Below, piece by piece: positions 25,774 through 33,171 of a stretch of DNA of 64,000 bases. Origin of the DNA: Gallibacterium trehalosifermentans. GTDB lineage: Bacteria > Pseudomonadota > Gammaproteobacteria > Enterobacterales > Pasteurellaceae. Every line of letters starts with the position of its first letter. The first letter of the stretch is position 1. The notes beneath the pieces are model-generated. The model was not told the DNA's origin. It saw only the letters and a program-made list of their open reading frames with translations, and ran no database searches. The stretch lies in NCBI RefSeq assembly GCF_042433055.1, contig NZ_JBHLWB010000008.1:1-64000 (forward strand), read 5' to 3'. A program made the translations under genes and the position numbers.

Positions 25774-26403
25774 ATGATTGGTTTAATCGGTCGTAAAGTT
25801 GGTATGACGCGTATCTTCAATGAAGATGGTGTGTCTATTCCAGTTACCGTAATCGAAATCGAAGCCAACCGCGTTACTCAAGTGAAAACCCTTGAAACAG
25901 ATGGCTACTGTGCAGTTCAAGTTACCACTGGCTCAAAAAAAGCAAGTCGTGTAACTAAACCTGAAGCAGGTCATTTCGTTAAAGCAGGTGTTGAAGCTGG
26001 TCGCGGTTTATGGGAATTCCGTGTGGCTGAAGGTGAAGAATTCACTTTAGGTCAAGAAATTAATGTTGATATCTTCGCAGACGTGAAGAAAGTTGATGTT
26101 ACTGGTACTTCAAAAGGTAAAGGCTTTGCAGGTACTGTAAAACGTTGGAACTTCCGTACTCAAGATGCTACACATGGTAACTCTTTGTCTCACCGTGTTC
26201 CTGGTTCTATTGGTCAAAACCAAACACCAGGTCGTGTGTTCAAAGGTAAAAAAATGTCTGGCCATTTAGGGAATGAACGTGTAACCGTTCAATCTTTAGA
26301 AGTGGTTCGTGTTGATGCTGAACGTAAATTACTATTAGTTAAAGGTGCTGTCCCAGGCGCAACTGGTGGTGATTTAATTGTTAAACCAGCAGTGAAAGCA
26401 TAA
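25774..26403 (+). CDS. rplC: 50S ribosomal protein L3
   Basis: L3, 209 residues from MIGLIGRKVGMTRIF, an early-assembly large-subunit protein. The conserved GSIGQNQTPGRVFKGKKMSGH loop that reaches toward the peptidyl-transferase centre is intact, including the Gln in GQNQTPG that PrmB methylates in E. coli. Confidence 0.99.
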   Translation: MIGLIGRKVGMTRIFNEDGVSIPVTVIEIEANRVTQVKTLETDGYCAVQVTTGSKKASRVTKPEAGHFVKAGVEAGRGLWEFRVAEGEEFTLGQEINVDIFADVKKVDVTGTSKGKGFAGTVKRWNFRTQDATHGNSLSHRVPGSIGQNQTPGRVFKGKKMSGHLGNERVTVQSLEVVRVDAERKLLLVKGAVPGATGGDLIVKPAVKA

Positions 26404-26418
26404 GTCTAGGAGATAGGA

Positions 26419-27024
26419 ATGGAATTAGTAACTAAAGATGCACAAAGTGCATTAACTGTTTCTGAAACTACCTTCGGACGTGAGTTTAACGAAGCGTTGG
26501 TTCACCAAGTTGTTGTTGCTTATGCAGCAGGTGCTCGCCAAGGTTCTCGTGCCCAAAAAACTCGTGCTGAAGTGTCTGGTTCAGGTAAAAAACCATGGCG
26601 TCAAAAAGGAACTGGTCGTGCTCGTTCAGGTGATATTAAATCACCAATTTGGCGTTCTGGTGGCGTAACTTTTGCAGCTAAACCACAAGATCACAGCCAA
26701 AAAGTGAACAAAAAAATGTATCGTGGTGCAATCAAGAGCATTCTTTCTGAATTAGTTCGCCAAGATCGTCTCGTTGTTGTTGAGAAGTTCGAAGTTGAAG
26801 CACCTAAGACAAAAGTTTTAGTTCAAAAATTAAAACAAATGGCACTTGATGATGTTCTTATCATCACTGCAAATGTAGATGAAAATCTATATTTAGCAGC
26901 ACGTAATTTATATAAAGTAGATGTACGTGATGTTCAAGGTATCGATCCAGTTAGCTTAATTGCTTTTGATAAAGTAGTTATGACTGTGGACGCAGTGAAG
27001 CAAGTTGAGGAGATGTTAGCATGA
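26419..27024 (+). CDS. rplD: 50S ribosomal protein L4
   Basis: L4, 201 residues, nearly identical to E. coli over ALTVSETTFGREFNEALVH and the extended tunnel loop KKPWRQKGTGRARSG. In E. coli L4 also represses this operon through the leader. The stop overlaps the rplW start by 4 bases (ATGA). Confidence 0.99.
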   Translation: MELVTKDAQSALTVSETTFGREFNEALVHQVVVAYAAGARQGSRAQKTRAEVSGSGKKPWRQKGTGRARSGDIKSPIWRSGGVTFAAKPQDHSQKVNKKMYRGAIKSILSELVRQDRLVVVEKFEVEAPKTKVLVQKLKQMALDDVLIITANVDENLYLAARNLYKVDVRDVQGIDPVSLIAFDKVVMTVDAVKQVEEMLA

Positions 27025-27320
27025 GTCAAGAACGTTTGCTAAAAGTGCTTAAAGCACCGCATATCTCTGAGAAAGCAACAAATAATACTGAGAAGTCAAA
27101 CACTATCGTTTTCAAAGTTGCATTAGATGCAAACAAAGCAGAGATTGCACAAGCAGTATCTGAATTATTTGAAGTGAAAGTGGATTCTGTTCGTACTGTG
27201 GTTGTTAAAGGTAAAACTAAACGTCATGGTGCAAGAATGGGACGTCGCAGTGACTGGAAAAAAGCTTATGTAACACTTGCTGAAGGTCAAACTTTAGACC
27301 TTGCAGAAAGTGCAGAGTAA
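27021..27320 (+). CDS. rplW: 50S ribosomal protein L23
   Basis: L23, 99 residues (RLLKVLKAPHISEKAT), at the tunnel exit where trigger factor and SRP dock. The VVKGKTKRHGARMGRRSDWKK segment is typical. Translationally coupled to rplD. Confidence 0.99.
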   Translation: MSQERLLKVLKAPHISEKATNNTEKSNTIVFKVALDANKAEIAQAVSELFEVKVDSVRTVVVKGKTKRHGARMGRRSDWKKAYVTLAEGQTLDLAESAE

Positions 27321-27336
27321 TCAGAGGAGATAATCA

Positions 27337-28158
27337 ATGGCTATCGTTAAATGTAAGCCGACCTCCGCTGGTCGTCGTCACGTTGTAAAAGTTGTCAATC
27401 CTGAATTATATAAGGGTAAACCTTATGCGCCACTTTTAGATAAAAAAGCTAAAACTGGTGGTCGTAACAATTTAGGTCGTATTACTACTCGCCATATCGG
27501 TGGTGGTCATAAACAACATTACCGTTTAGTAGATTTCAAACGTAACAAGTTAGATATCCCAGCGGTTGTAGAGCGTTTAGAATATGATCCAAATCGTTCT
27601 GCGAATATTGCATTAGTATTATATAAAGACGGTGAGCGTCGTTATATTTTGGCACCAAAAGGATTATCTGTTGGAGATCAAATCCAAGCTGGTGTAAATG
27701 CACCAATTAAAGTTGGTAATTCATTACCAATGCGTAGTATTCCAGTGGGTACAACTGTACACAATGTGGAATTAAAACCAGGTAAAGGCGGTCAAATCGC
27801 ACGTTCTGCGGGCGCATATGTTCAAATTATCGCGCGTGAAGGAAACTATGTGACCTTACGTCTTCGTTCTGGTGAAATGCGTAAAGTATTAGCTGAGTGC
27901 CAAGCAACTGTAGGTGAAGTTGGTAACTCTGAGCATATGTTACGCGTATTAGGTAAAGCGGGTGCTAGCCGTTGGAGAGGTATTCGTCCAACTGTTCGTG
28001 GTACCGCAATGAACCCAGTAGATCACCCACACGGTGGTGGTGAGGGTCGTAACTTTGGTAAACACCCTGTTACTCCATGGGGCGTACAAACTAAAGGTAA
28101 GAAAACTCGCCATAACAAACGTACTGATAAATATATCGTACGCCGTCGTGGTAAATAA
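27337..28158 (+). CDS. rplB: 50S ribosomal protein L2
   Basis: L2, 273 residues, a primary 23S rRNA-binding protein needed for subunit joining and peptidyl transfer. The conserved MNPVDHPHGGGEGRNFGKHP loop with the critical histidine is present, as is the basic C-terminus. Confidence 0.99.
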   Translation: MAIVKCKPTSAGRRHVVKVVNPELYKGKPYAPLLDKKAKTGGRNNLGRITTRHIGGGHKQHYRLVDFKRNKLDIPAVVERLEYDPNRSANIALVLYKDGERRYILAPKGLSVGDQIQAGVNAPIKVGNSLPMRSIPVGTTVHNVELKPGKGGQIARSAGAYVQIIAREGNYVTLRLRSGEMRKVLAECQATVGEVGNSEHMLRVLGKAGASRWRGIRPTVRGTAMNPVDHPHGGGEGRNFGKHPVTPWGVQTKGKKTRHNKRTDKYIVRRRGK

Positions 28159-28184
28159 TTTTAATTAAATAAAGAGGATAAGCC

Positions 28185-28460
28185 ATGCCACGTTCTCTCA
28201 AGAAGGGTCCTTTCCTTGACCTACACTTGTTGAAGAAGGTAGAGAAAGCGGTGGAAAGCGGGGATAAAAAACCAATTAAAACTTGGTCCCGTCGTTCAAT
28301 GATCATTCCTAGTATGATCGGATTGACCATCGCAGTCCATAATGGTCGTCAGCACGTTCCTGTTTATGTTACTGATGAAATGATTGGTCATAAATTAGGT
28401 GAGTTTGCACCGACTCGTACTTACCGCGGTCATGCCGCAGATAAGAAAGCTAAGAAGTAA
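28185..28460 (+). CDS. rpsS: 30S ribosomal protein S19
   Basis: S19, 91 residues (MPRSLKKGPFLDLHLLKKVE), in the 30S head. The family motif in the C-terminal third (VYVTDEMIGHKLGEFAPTR) is intact. AGAGGA precedes the start. Confidence 0.99.
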   Translation: MPRSLKKGPFLDLHLLKKVEKAVESGDKKPIKTWSRRSMIIPSMIGLTIAVHNGRQHVPVYVTDEMIGHKLGEFAPTRTYRGHAADKKAKK

Positions 28461-28470
28461 GGGGTAGATG

Positions 28471-28803
28471 ATGGAAACTATTGCAAAACATCGTTTCGCA
28501 CGCACCTCAGCACAAAAAGCTCGCTTAGTTGCGGATTTAATTCGCGGTAAAAAAGTAGCACAAGCATTAGAAATTCTTACTTACACTAACAAAAAAGCTG
28601 CGGCTTTAGTGAAGAAAGTGCTTGAATCAGCTATCGCTAATGCGGAGCATAATGATGGTGCAGATATCGATGATCTTAAAGTCGCGAAAATCTTCGTAGA
28701 TGAAGGTCCTAGCATGAAGCGTGTGATGCCACGTGCAAAAGGTCGCGCAGATCGTATTTTAAAACGTACTAGCCACATCACTGTGGTTGTGTCAGATCGT
28801 TAA
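28471..28803 (+). CDS. rplV: 50S ribosomal protein L22
   Basis: L22, 110 residues from METIAKHRFARTSAQKARLV, lining the exit tunnel. Two ATG codons are adjacent (28468 and 28471); the second gives the family start and length. The loop sequence GPSMKRVMPRAKGRA is wild type. Confidence 0.98.
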   Translation: METIAKHRFARTSAQKARLVADLIRGKKVAQALEILTYTNKKAAALVKKVLESAIANAEHNDGADIDDLKVAKIFVDEGPSMKRVMPRAKGRADRILKRTSHITVVVSDR

Positions 28804-28820
28804 TCAGTAGGAGAATAGCA

Positions 28821-29528
28821 ATGGGTCAAAAAGTTCATCCACATGGTATTCGCCTAGGTATTGTTAAACCTTGGTCATCTACTTGGTATGCGAATACACA
28901 AGATTTCGCCGATAACTTAGACGGCGACTTTAAAGTACGTCAATTCTTAAACAAAGAATTAGCGAATGCTTCTGTTTCACGTATCACGATTGAACGTCCA
29001 GCAAAAAGTATTCGTGTAACTATTCATACAGCTCGCCCTGGTATCGTTATCGGTAAAAAAGGTGAGGATGTTGAAAAATTACGTAACGCAGTTGCAGCTA
29101 TCGCAGGTGTTCCAGCGCAAATTAACATTGCGGAAGTGAAAAAACCTGAATTAGATGCAAAATTAGTTGCAGAGAGCATTGCCTCTCAATTAGAACGTCG
29201 TGTAATGTTCCGCCGTGCAATGAAACGTGCAGTTCAAAATGCAATGCGTTTAGGTGCAAAAGGTATTAAAGTTGAAGTTAGCGGTCGTTTAGGCGGTGCA
29301 GAAATTGCTCGTTCTGAATGGTATCGTGAGGGTCGTGTACCATTGCATACTTTACGTGCGGATATCGATTACAATACTGCTGAAGCTAATACTACTTATG
29401 GCGTCATTGGCGTTAAAGTATGGATCTTCAAAGGTGAGATTCTTGGTGGAATGGCTGCAGTTATGCAATCAGAACAACAACAACCTGCGGATAAGCCGAA
29501 AAAAGCTCCGCGTAAAGGTCGTAAGTAA
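28821..29528 (+). CDS. rpsC: 30S ribosomal protein S3
   Basis: S3, 235 residues (MGQKVHPHGIRLGIVKPW), with the KH domain GIVIGKKGEDVEKL. It helps form the mRNA entry channel. The lysine-rich tail KPKKAPRKGRK is typical. Confidence 0.99.
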   Translation: MGQKVHPHGIRLGIVKPWSSTWYANTQDFADNLDGDFKVRQFLNKELANASVSRITIERPAKSIRVTIHTARPGIVIGKKGEDVEKLRNAVAAIAGVPAQINIAEVKKPELDAKLVAESIASQLERRVMFRRAMKRAVQNAMRLGAKGIKVEVSGRLGGAEIARSEWYREGRVPLHTLRADIDYNTAEANTTYGVIGVKVWIFKGEILGGMAAVMQSEQQQPADKPKKAPRKGRK

Positions 29529-29541
29529 GGAGATTCGCTAA

Positions 29542-29952
29542 ATGTTGCAACCAAAACGTACTAAATTCCGTAAAGTCCACAAAGGTCGTAACCGTGGTAT
29601 TGCGGCAGGTACTGATGTAAGTTTCGGTACCTTTGGTTTAAAAGCAGTTGGTCGTGGTCGTTTAACCGCGCGTCAAATTGAGGCGGCTCGTCGTGCAATG
29701 ACACGTGCAATTAAACGTCAAGGTAAAATCTGGATCCGTGTGTTCCCAGATAAACCAATTACTGAAAAACCATTAGAAGTCCGTATGGGTAAAGGTAAAG
29801 GTAACGTTGAGTACTGGGTAGCCTTAATCCAACCGGGTAAAGTTCTATATGAAATGGATGGTGTGTCTGAAGAGATCGCAAGAGAAGCGTTTGCATTAGC
29901 AGCAGCTAAATTGCCTATTAAGACCACTTTCGTAACTAAGACGGTGATGTAA
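29542..29952 (+). CDS. rplP: 50S ribosomal protein L16
   Basis: L16, 136 residues (MLQPKRTKFRKVHKGRNRG), near the A site. The Arg in the MTRAIKRQGKIWIRVFP region is the position hydroxylated in E. coli. The stop shares a base with the rpmC start. Confidence 0.99.
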   Translation: MLQPKRTKFRKVHKGRNRGIAAGTDVSFGTFGLKAVGRGRLTARQIEAARRAMTRAIKRQGKIWIRVFPDKPITEKPLEVRMGKGKGNVEYWVALIQPGKVLYEMDGVSEEIAREAFALAAAKLPIKTTFVTKTVM

Positions 29953-30143
29953 TGAAAGCTCAAGAACTACGTACAAAAAGTGTTGAAGAGCTGAATGCTG
30001 AATTGGTTAACTTGTTAGGTGAGCAATTCAAGTTGCGTATGCAAGCAGCCACCGGTCAGCTTCAACAAACTCATCAGTTAAAACAAGTGCGTCGTCAAAT
30101 TGCAGTTGTTAAGACTATTCTAACTGAGAAGGCGGGTGAGTAA
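29952..30143 (+). CDS. rpmC: 50S ribosomal protein L29
   Basis: L29, 63 residues (MKAQELRTKSVEELNAEL), a two-helix protein at the tunnel exit beside L23. Overlaps both neighbours by one base, as in E. coli. Confidence 0.98.
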   Translation: MKAQELRTKSVEELNAELVNLLGEQFKLRMQAATGQLQQTHQLKQVRRQIAVVKTILTEKAGE

Positions 30144-30397
30144 TGACTGATAAAATTCGTACAGTACAAGGTAAAGTAATTAGCGATAAGATGGATAAAT
30201 CATTCACCATCGCTATTGAACGTATGGTTAAACACCCAATCTATGGTAAGTTTATCCGTCGTACAACAAAATTACATGTACATGATGAAAACAACGAAGC
30301 AAAAGTTGGTGATACTGTAGAGATTCGTGAATGTCGTCCAATCTCTAAAACAAAATCATGGACTTTAGTTCGTGTTGTTGAGAAAGCAGTAATCTAA
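30143..30397 (+). CDS. rpsQ: 30S ribosomal protein S17
   Basis: S17, 84 residues, a primary 16S-binding OB-fold protein with the signature GDTVEIRECRPISKTKSW. It is the last gene of the S10 operon. A strong terminator follows, and the next r-protein gene (rplN) is 6.9 kb away instead of next door. Confidence 0.99.
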   Translation: MTDKIRTVQGKVISDKMDKSFTIAIERMVKHPIYGKFIRRTTKLHVHDENNEAKVGDTVEIRECRPISKTKSWTLVRVVEKAVI

Positions 30398-30429
30398 TTT
30401 ATTGTTTAATCAACAAAGTAAAATGAATT

Positions 30430-30461
30430 AAGCCCTTAGCAGCAATGCTAAGGGCTTTTTT
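30430..30461 (+). terminator. S10 operon terminator
   Basis: A perfect 10-bp stem AGCCCTTAGC/GCTAAGGGCT with loop AGCAAT, then T6. Confidence 0.92.
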
Positions 30462-30517
30462 ATCTCCAAATTCCTTCGCTATTACCTTCATTTTTTGATT
30501 ATTTATTGAACGATTTT

Positions 30518-30537
30518 ATAAGCAGTATACTGCTTAT
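30518..30537 (+). promoter_or_regulatory. 20-bp perfect palindrome, likely operator over a -10 box
   Basis: ATAAGCAGTATACTGCTTAT is its own reverse complement. It contains TATACT, with TATTGA 16 bases before it as a possible -35. A repressor dimer bound here would cover the -10 of the TM2/channel operon. The protein is unknown. Confidence 0.5.
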
Positions 30538-30562
30538 TGTTCTCTCTTTACAGAGAGAACAA
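30537..30562 (+). other. Perfect 11-bp inverted repeat in the TM2 operon leader
   Basis: TTGTTCTCTCT and AGAGAGAACAA enclose the loop TTAC. There is no T run after it, so it is more likely a 5' leader hairpin or second operator than a terminator. Confidence 0.5.
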
Positions 30563-30603
30563 TCCTTCCTACAAATAAAAATTTTTTTATAAGAGTATTT
30601 ACT

Positions 30604-30927
30604 ATGTCAAATAATGTATTTATAGCAATTAAAGATAAGCTGCCTGCAGATGCAGCAATTTATGTTAAAGATAAATTAGATGCCTTAAGTCCTGAAAAGG
30701 CCTCTCAAGTTTCGATGCTATCGTTTAAAAATCCTATGACAGGGCTGATTTTAGGGCTTTTCTTAGGGACTTTAGGCGCAGATAGATTTTATAAAGGAGA
30801 TATCTTATTAGGAATATTAAAACTGATTTCTTTAGGCGGATTGGGTATCTGGGCACTTATTGATCTCTTTTTAGTCTATAAAGGAATTAAAAAAGATAAT
30901 TTGCAAAAAGTTCAAATGTTCCTATAG
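30604..30927 (+). CDS. TM2 domain membrane protein
   Basis: A 107-residue protein of unknown function. Residues 1-43 form a soluble lead (IAIKDKLPADAAIYVKDKLD); the rest is a TM2 domain: two hydrophobic helices around the motif LGTLGADRFYKGDILLGI, which is the family's LG-x-G-x-DRFY-x-G pattern. The C-terminus is short and charged. It is first of three closely packed membrane genes that end with a sodium channel. The next gene encodes a diverged copy of this protein. Ribosome site AAGAG is modest. Confidence 0.8.
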   Translation: MSNNVFIAIKDKLPADAAIYVKDKLDALSPEKASQVSMLSFKNPMTGLILGLFLGTLGADRFYKGDILLGILKLISLGGLGIWALIDLFLVYKGIKKDNLQKVQMFL

Positions 30928-30974
30928 CAATAAAAATAAATGACAGCAAGATAATAATTTAACGAGGTTGGCAA

Positions 30975-31391
30975 ATGCTATCACTTTATTTATCAGGATT
31001 AATTCCATCTGATACGTTGTTCCTACTAAAAGAAAAGTTAGCCAATTTAAACGCAAAGCAAAAAGAGCTTATTGAGTTAGCGAATTTTAAAAAAACAAAT
31101 ATAACCCTTGCGCTTTCATTGTCCCTTGGTTGTATTGGGGTTGATCGATATTACCTTGGGGATATTGTGCTTGGTGTAGTGAAATCAATCGGTTTTATTT
31201 TATTTGTTATTTTCTTAGGTTTAAGCGATGCAGAAGGAAGTTTTGGTCATGATAGTATTGATGCAATAGTAGGCTTATTTATTTTAGTGTATTTCCTATT
31301 TTGTTTTAGTGATATTTTCTTATGCCAAAAAAGAGCTAAAGAAATAAACTTACAAAAATTAAAAGAAATATTAATGTTAACTGAGATATAA
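30975..31391 (+). CDS. TM2-like membrane protein, paralogue of the previous gene
   Basis: A 138-residue protein with the same plan as its neighbour: a soluble lead (PSDTLFLLKEKLANLN), then LGCIGVDRYYLGDIVLGVVK, the TM2 motif. It has an extra hydrophobic span (AIVGLFILVYFLFCFSDIF) and a charged C-terminus. The lead and motif align with the previous protein, so a tandem duplication followed by divergence is likely. GAGG precedes the start. It ends 4 bases before the channel gene, which suggests coupled translation. Function unknown. Confidence 0.72.
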   Translation: MLSLYLSGLIPSDTLFLLKEKLANLNAKQKELIELANFKKTNITLALSLSLGCIGVDRYYLGDIVLGVVKSIGFILFVIFLGLSDAEGSFGHDSIDAIVGLFILVYFLFCFSDIFLCQKRAKEINLQKLKEILMLTEI

Positions 31392-31395
31392 GCTA

Positions 31396-32175
31396 ATGAA
31401 AGTGCTCAATCATTTAGTGAATAATAAAAAATTCCAAAACTTTATTATTGCTGTCATTATTTTTAATGCTTTTATTTTAGGGCTTGATACTTATAATCTT
31501 GACCCTAAAATCCACAATGTTATTGAGATTTTAGATGAAATTTGTTTAGTAATTTATACTATTGAATTAATATTTAAAATAATCGCTTTTGGACGTCATT
31601 TTATTCGTTCAGGTTGGAATATCTTTGATTTCTTTGTTGTTGCAGTCTGTTTTATGCCAGCGGGTAGCGATTTTGCGGTTCTGCGTTTATTGCGCATTTT
31701 CCGTATCTTACGCCTCCTTTCTGCTTTCCCAAGTATGAGGTTGATTGTTTCTGCGTTACTTAATTCCCTTTCGGCTATGGTCAGTATTTGTTGTTTACTG
31801 ATGATTTTCTTTTATATCTATGCTGTCCTTTGTGTTGGGCTTTTTGGCGAAGCCTTTCCGCAATTCTTTGGTACCTTAGGTGAGAGTTTATATTCATTGT
31901 TCCAAATTATGACACTTGAATCTTGGTCAATGGGAATCGCTCGTCCAGTCATTGCTGTATTCCCCTATGCTTGGATTATTTTTATTAGTTTTATTTTGAT
32001 TATGAGTTTTATTGTATTAAATCTCGCGATTGGTGTGGTGGTGAATAGCATTGGGGAACTTTCCAAACAAAATAATCAAGAGGAAACGGTGGAAATCACA
32101 CAGTTACACAAAGAAGTGATGGAGCTTAAACAGTTAATTAAAAACTTATCTACAAACAAGTTCGGTGAAAATTGA
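31396..32175 (+). CDS. Bacterial voltage-gated sodium channel (BacNav family)
   Basis: A 259-residue single-domain channel subunit, expected to form tetramers in the inner membrane. Segments S1-S3 lie at about 14-34, 44-64 and 75-90. S4 carries arginines at 97, 100, 103 and 106, one every third residue, the voltage-sensor pattern. The pore has the filter TLESWSM (173-179), the same as that of NavMs and close to NaChBac, which marks sodium selectivity. S6 (about 193-220) is followed by a charged neck and a predicted coiled coil (about 228-252), as in BacNav proteins. There is almost no ribosome site; translation is probably coupled to the gene before. Physiological role in bacteria is mostly tied to motility or pH in other genera and unclear here. 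Confidence 0.9.
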   Translation: MKVLNHLVNNKKFQNFIIAVIIFNAFILGLDTYNLDPKIHNVIEILDEICLVIYTIELIFKIIAFGRHFIRSGWNIFDFFVVAVCFMPAGSDFAVLRLLRIFRILRLLSAFPSMRLIVSALLNSLSAMVSICCLLMIFFYIYAVLCVGLFGEAFPQFFGTLGESLYSLFQIMTLESWSMGIARPVIAVFPYAWIIFISFILIMSFIVLNLAIGVVVNSIGELSKQNNQEETVEITQLHKEVMELKQLIKNLSTNKFGEN

Positions 32176-32188
32176 TGTTTTATTTGTT

Positions 32189-32227
32189 GGTGTCAAGAAA
32201 TAGCTTGTAAAACTATATCTTGATGCC
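32189..32227 (+). other. Hairpin after the channel gene
   Basis: GGTGTCAAGA pairs with TCTTGATGCC (two G-T pairs), extended inward by ATAG/CTAT. No T run follows. It may protect or end the upstream mRNA, or shape the leader of the lipoprotein gene. Confidence 0.45.
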
Positions 32228-32254
32228 GTAAATGTAATTAATTAGGAGATTAAA

Positions 32255-32659
32255 ATGAATTTTAAAAAATTAACCTTAGCTTTCATGATGGTTGGGCTGG
32301 TAACGGCTTGTAGTCCCAAAACACCTGATTGTAATGATTCGGATGTAAAAAATTTAGTAATAGAGATTTTTAAAGAGAATATACTTGAATCTAGACTTTT
32401 TAGGGAAGATGAGCTTTGGTTATTTACAGAAAGAGATTATTCGATTACAGATGTTGTTATTAGACAGCATGATGAGAAGTTAGATTTCTATACATGTAGA
32501 GCTAAGCTTCAAGGGAGCTTTATTAAAGAAGATAAAATTGCAAATGAATCATATCGATCTCAAGCCAGCCAGCCGTTGGTAATTCCAATAACCTATACTA
32601 TAGAGTCTGTGGATAGTGGAGAAAATTTCCAAGTTAATATTATTTCATTTGGGAAATAA
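32255..32659 (+). CDS. Small lipoprotein of unknown function
   Basis: A 134-residue protein with a classic lipoprotein signal: basic start MNFKKLT, hydrophobic core and lipobox LVTAC with Cys19 as the lipid-bearing residue. The mature part is mixed in charge with no motif I recognise. Residue 20 is serine, so outer-membrane sorting is expected by the usual rule. TAGGAG precedes the start. It lies 79 bases behind the channel gene on the same strand and might share its transcript. Confidence 0.7.
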   Translation: MNFKKLTLAFMMVGLVTACSPKTPDCNDSDVKNLVIEIFKENILESRLFREDELWLFTERDYSITDVVIRQHDEKLDFYTCRAKLQGSFIKEDKIANESYRSQASQPLVIPITYTIESVDSGENFQVNIISFGK

Positions 32660-32693
32660 ATGTTGAATATTTTCAGTCCCAGTTAGTGGATAT

Positions 32694-32908
32694 TTATTTG
32701 TTATATTCATTAAAAATAAATATTGCCGATGAAATGGATATGTATATCAAACAGCGCCAAGCAAATTTAACGGAAATCGAGAAAGAAACCAATAAATCTA
32801 CGATTTAAACCTTTCCTAGAAGGCTATTCAGGCTACAACGGCGACGATATGGTCTACAAAGTAATTAATCTACACAACAAATCGGTGAGTTTATTTGCAC
32901 CTTAATTT
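32694..32908 (+). pseudogene. Gene debris of unknown origin
   Basis: Short in-frame scraps look protein-like but do not form a gene: one ends in MYIKQRQANLTEIEKE and a stop at 32808, and a second, with no start, ends EGYSGYNGDDMVYKVINL and runs to a stop near 32905. The second uses C-ending codons more than its neighbours. I do not recognise the parent gene. The end of the scrap overlaps one copy of the flanking direct repeat. Confidence 0.4.
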
Positions 32909-32913
32909 AGTAG
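32878..32913 (+). repeat. Imperfect direct repeat, left copy
   Basis: About 29 of 36 bases match the copy at 36949, centred on GGTGAGTTTATT. In one frame both end as QQIGEFI, a few residues and a stop. The pair encloses the melibiose cassette, so it may be a scar of insertion or duplication. Confidence 0.45.
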
Positions 32914-32954
32914 GAAATATTTGTTTAGTTCCATTCCTTTATTTACTTACCACT

Positions 32955-32993
32955 GAGAGCCATTCTTTAGAATGGTTCAACTCTTCTTTTTTG
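32955..32993 (+). terminator. Terminator before the melibiose cassette
   Basis: AGCCATTCT and AGAATGGTT form a 9-bp stem with a 2-base loop and GAG/CTC outer pairing, followed by a T-rich run. It would stop reading from the lipoprotein gene. Confidence 0.6.
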
Positions 32994-33032
32994 ACTGATT
33001 TTAGAAATCTGTTTACCTAATTTATTCAAGAG

Positions 33033-33048
33033 TGTGATCTTTCTCGCA
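33033..33048 (+). promoter_or_regulatory. Possible CRP site upstream of melA
   Basis: TGTGATCTTTCTCGCA differs from TGTGA-N6-TCACA at one base. TATACT at 33130 is a possible -10, with no good -35, as expected for an activator-dependent promoter. In E. coli melAB needs both CRP and MelR. Confidence 0.4.
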
Positions 33049-33171
33049 AAATTGTACTTTATTGATAAAAAACTGAAGTTTTGAGACTTTCTTGCCTGAT
33101 TTTTGGGGCTTTTTTCTTTTTTCGCTTTTTATACTGATAAGTCAGAGCAATAAAGATAAGGAGCAAGATTT

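Noticed and set aside
30537..30562. Second terminator of the S10 operon
   Set aside because: The stem is perfect but no T run follows, and a full terminator already lies at 30430-30461.
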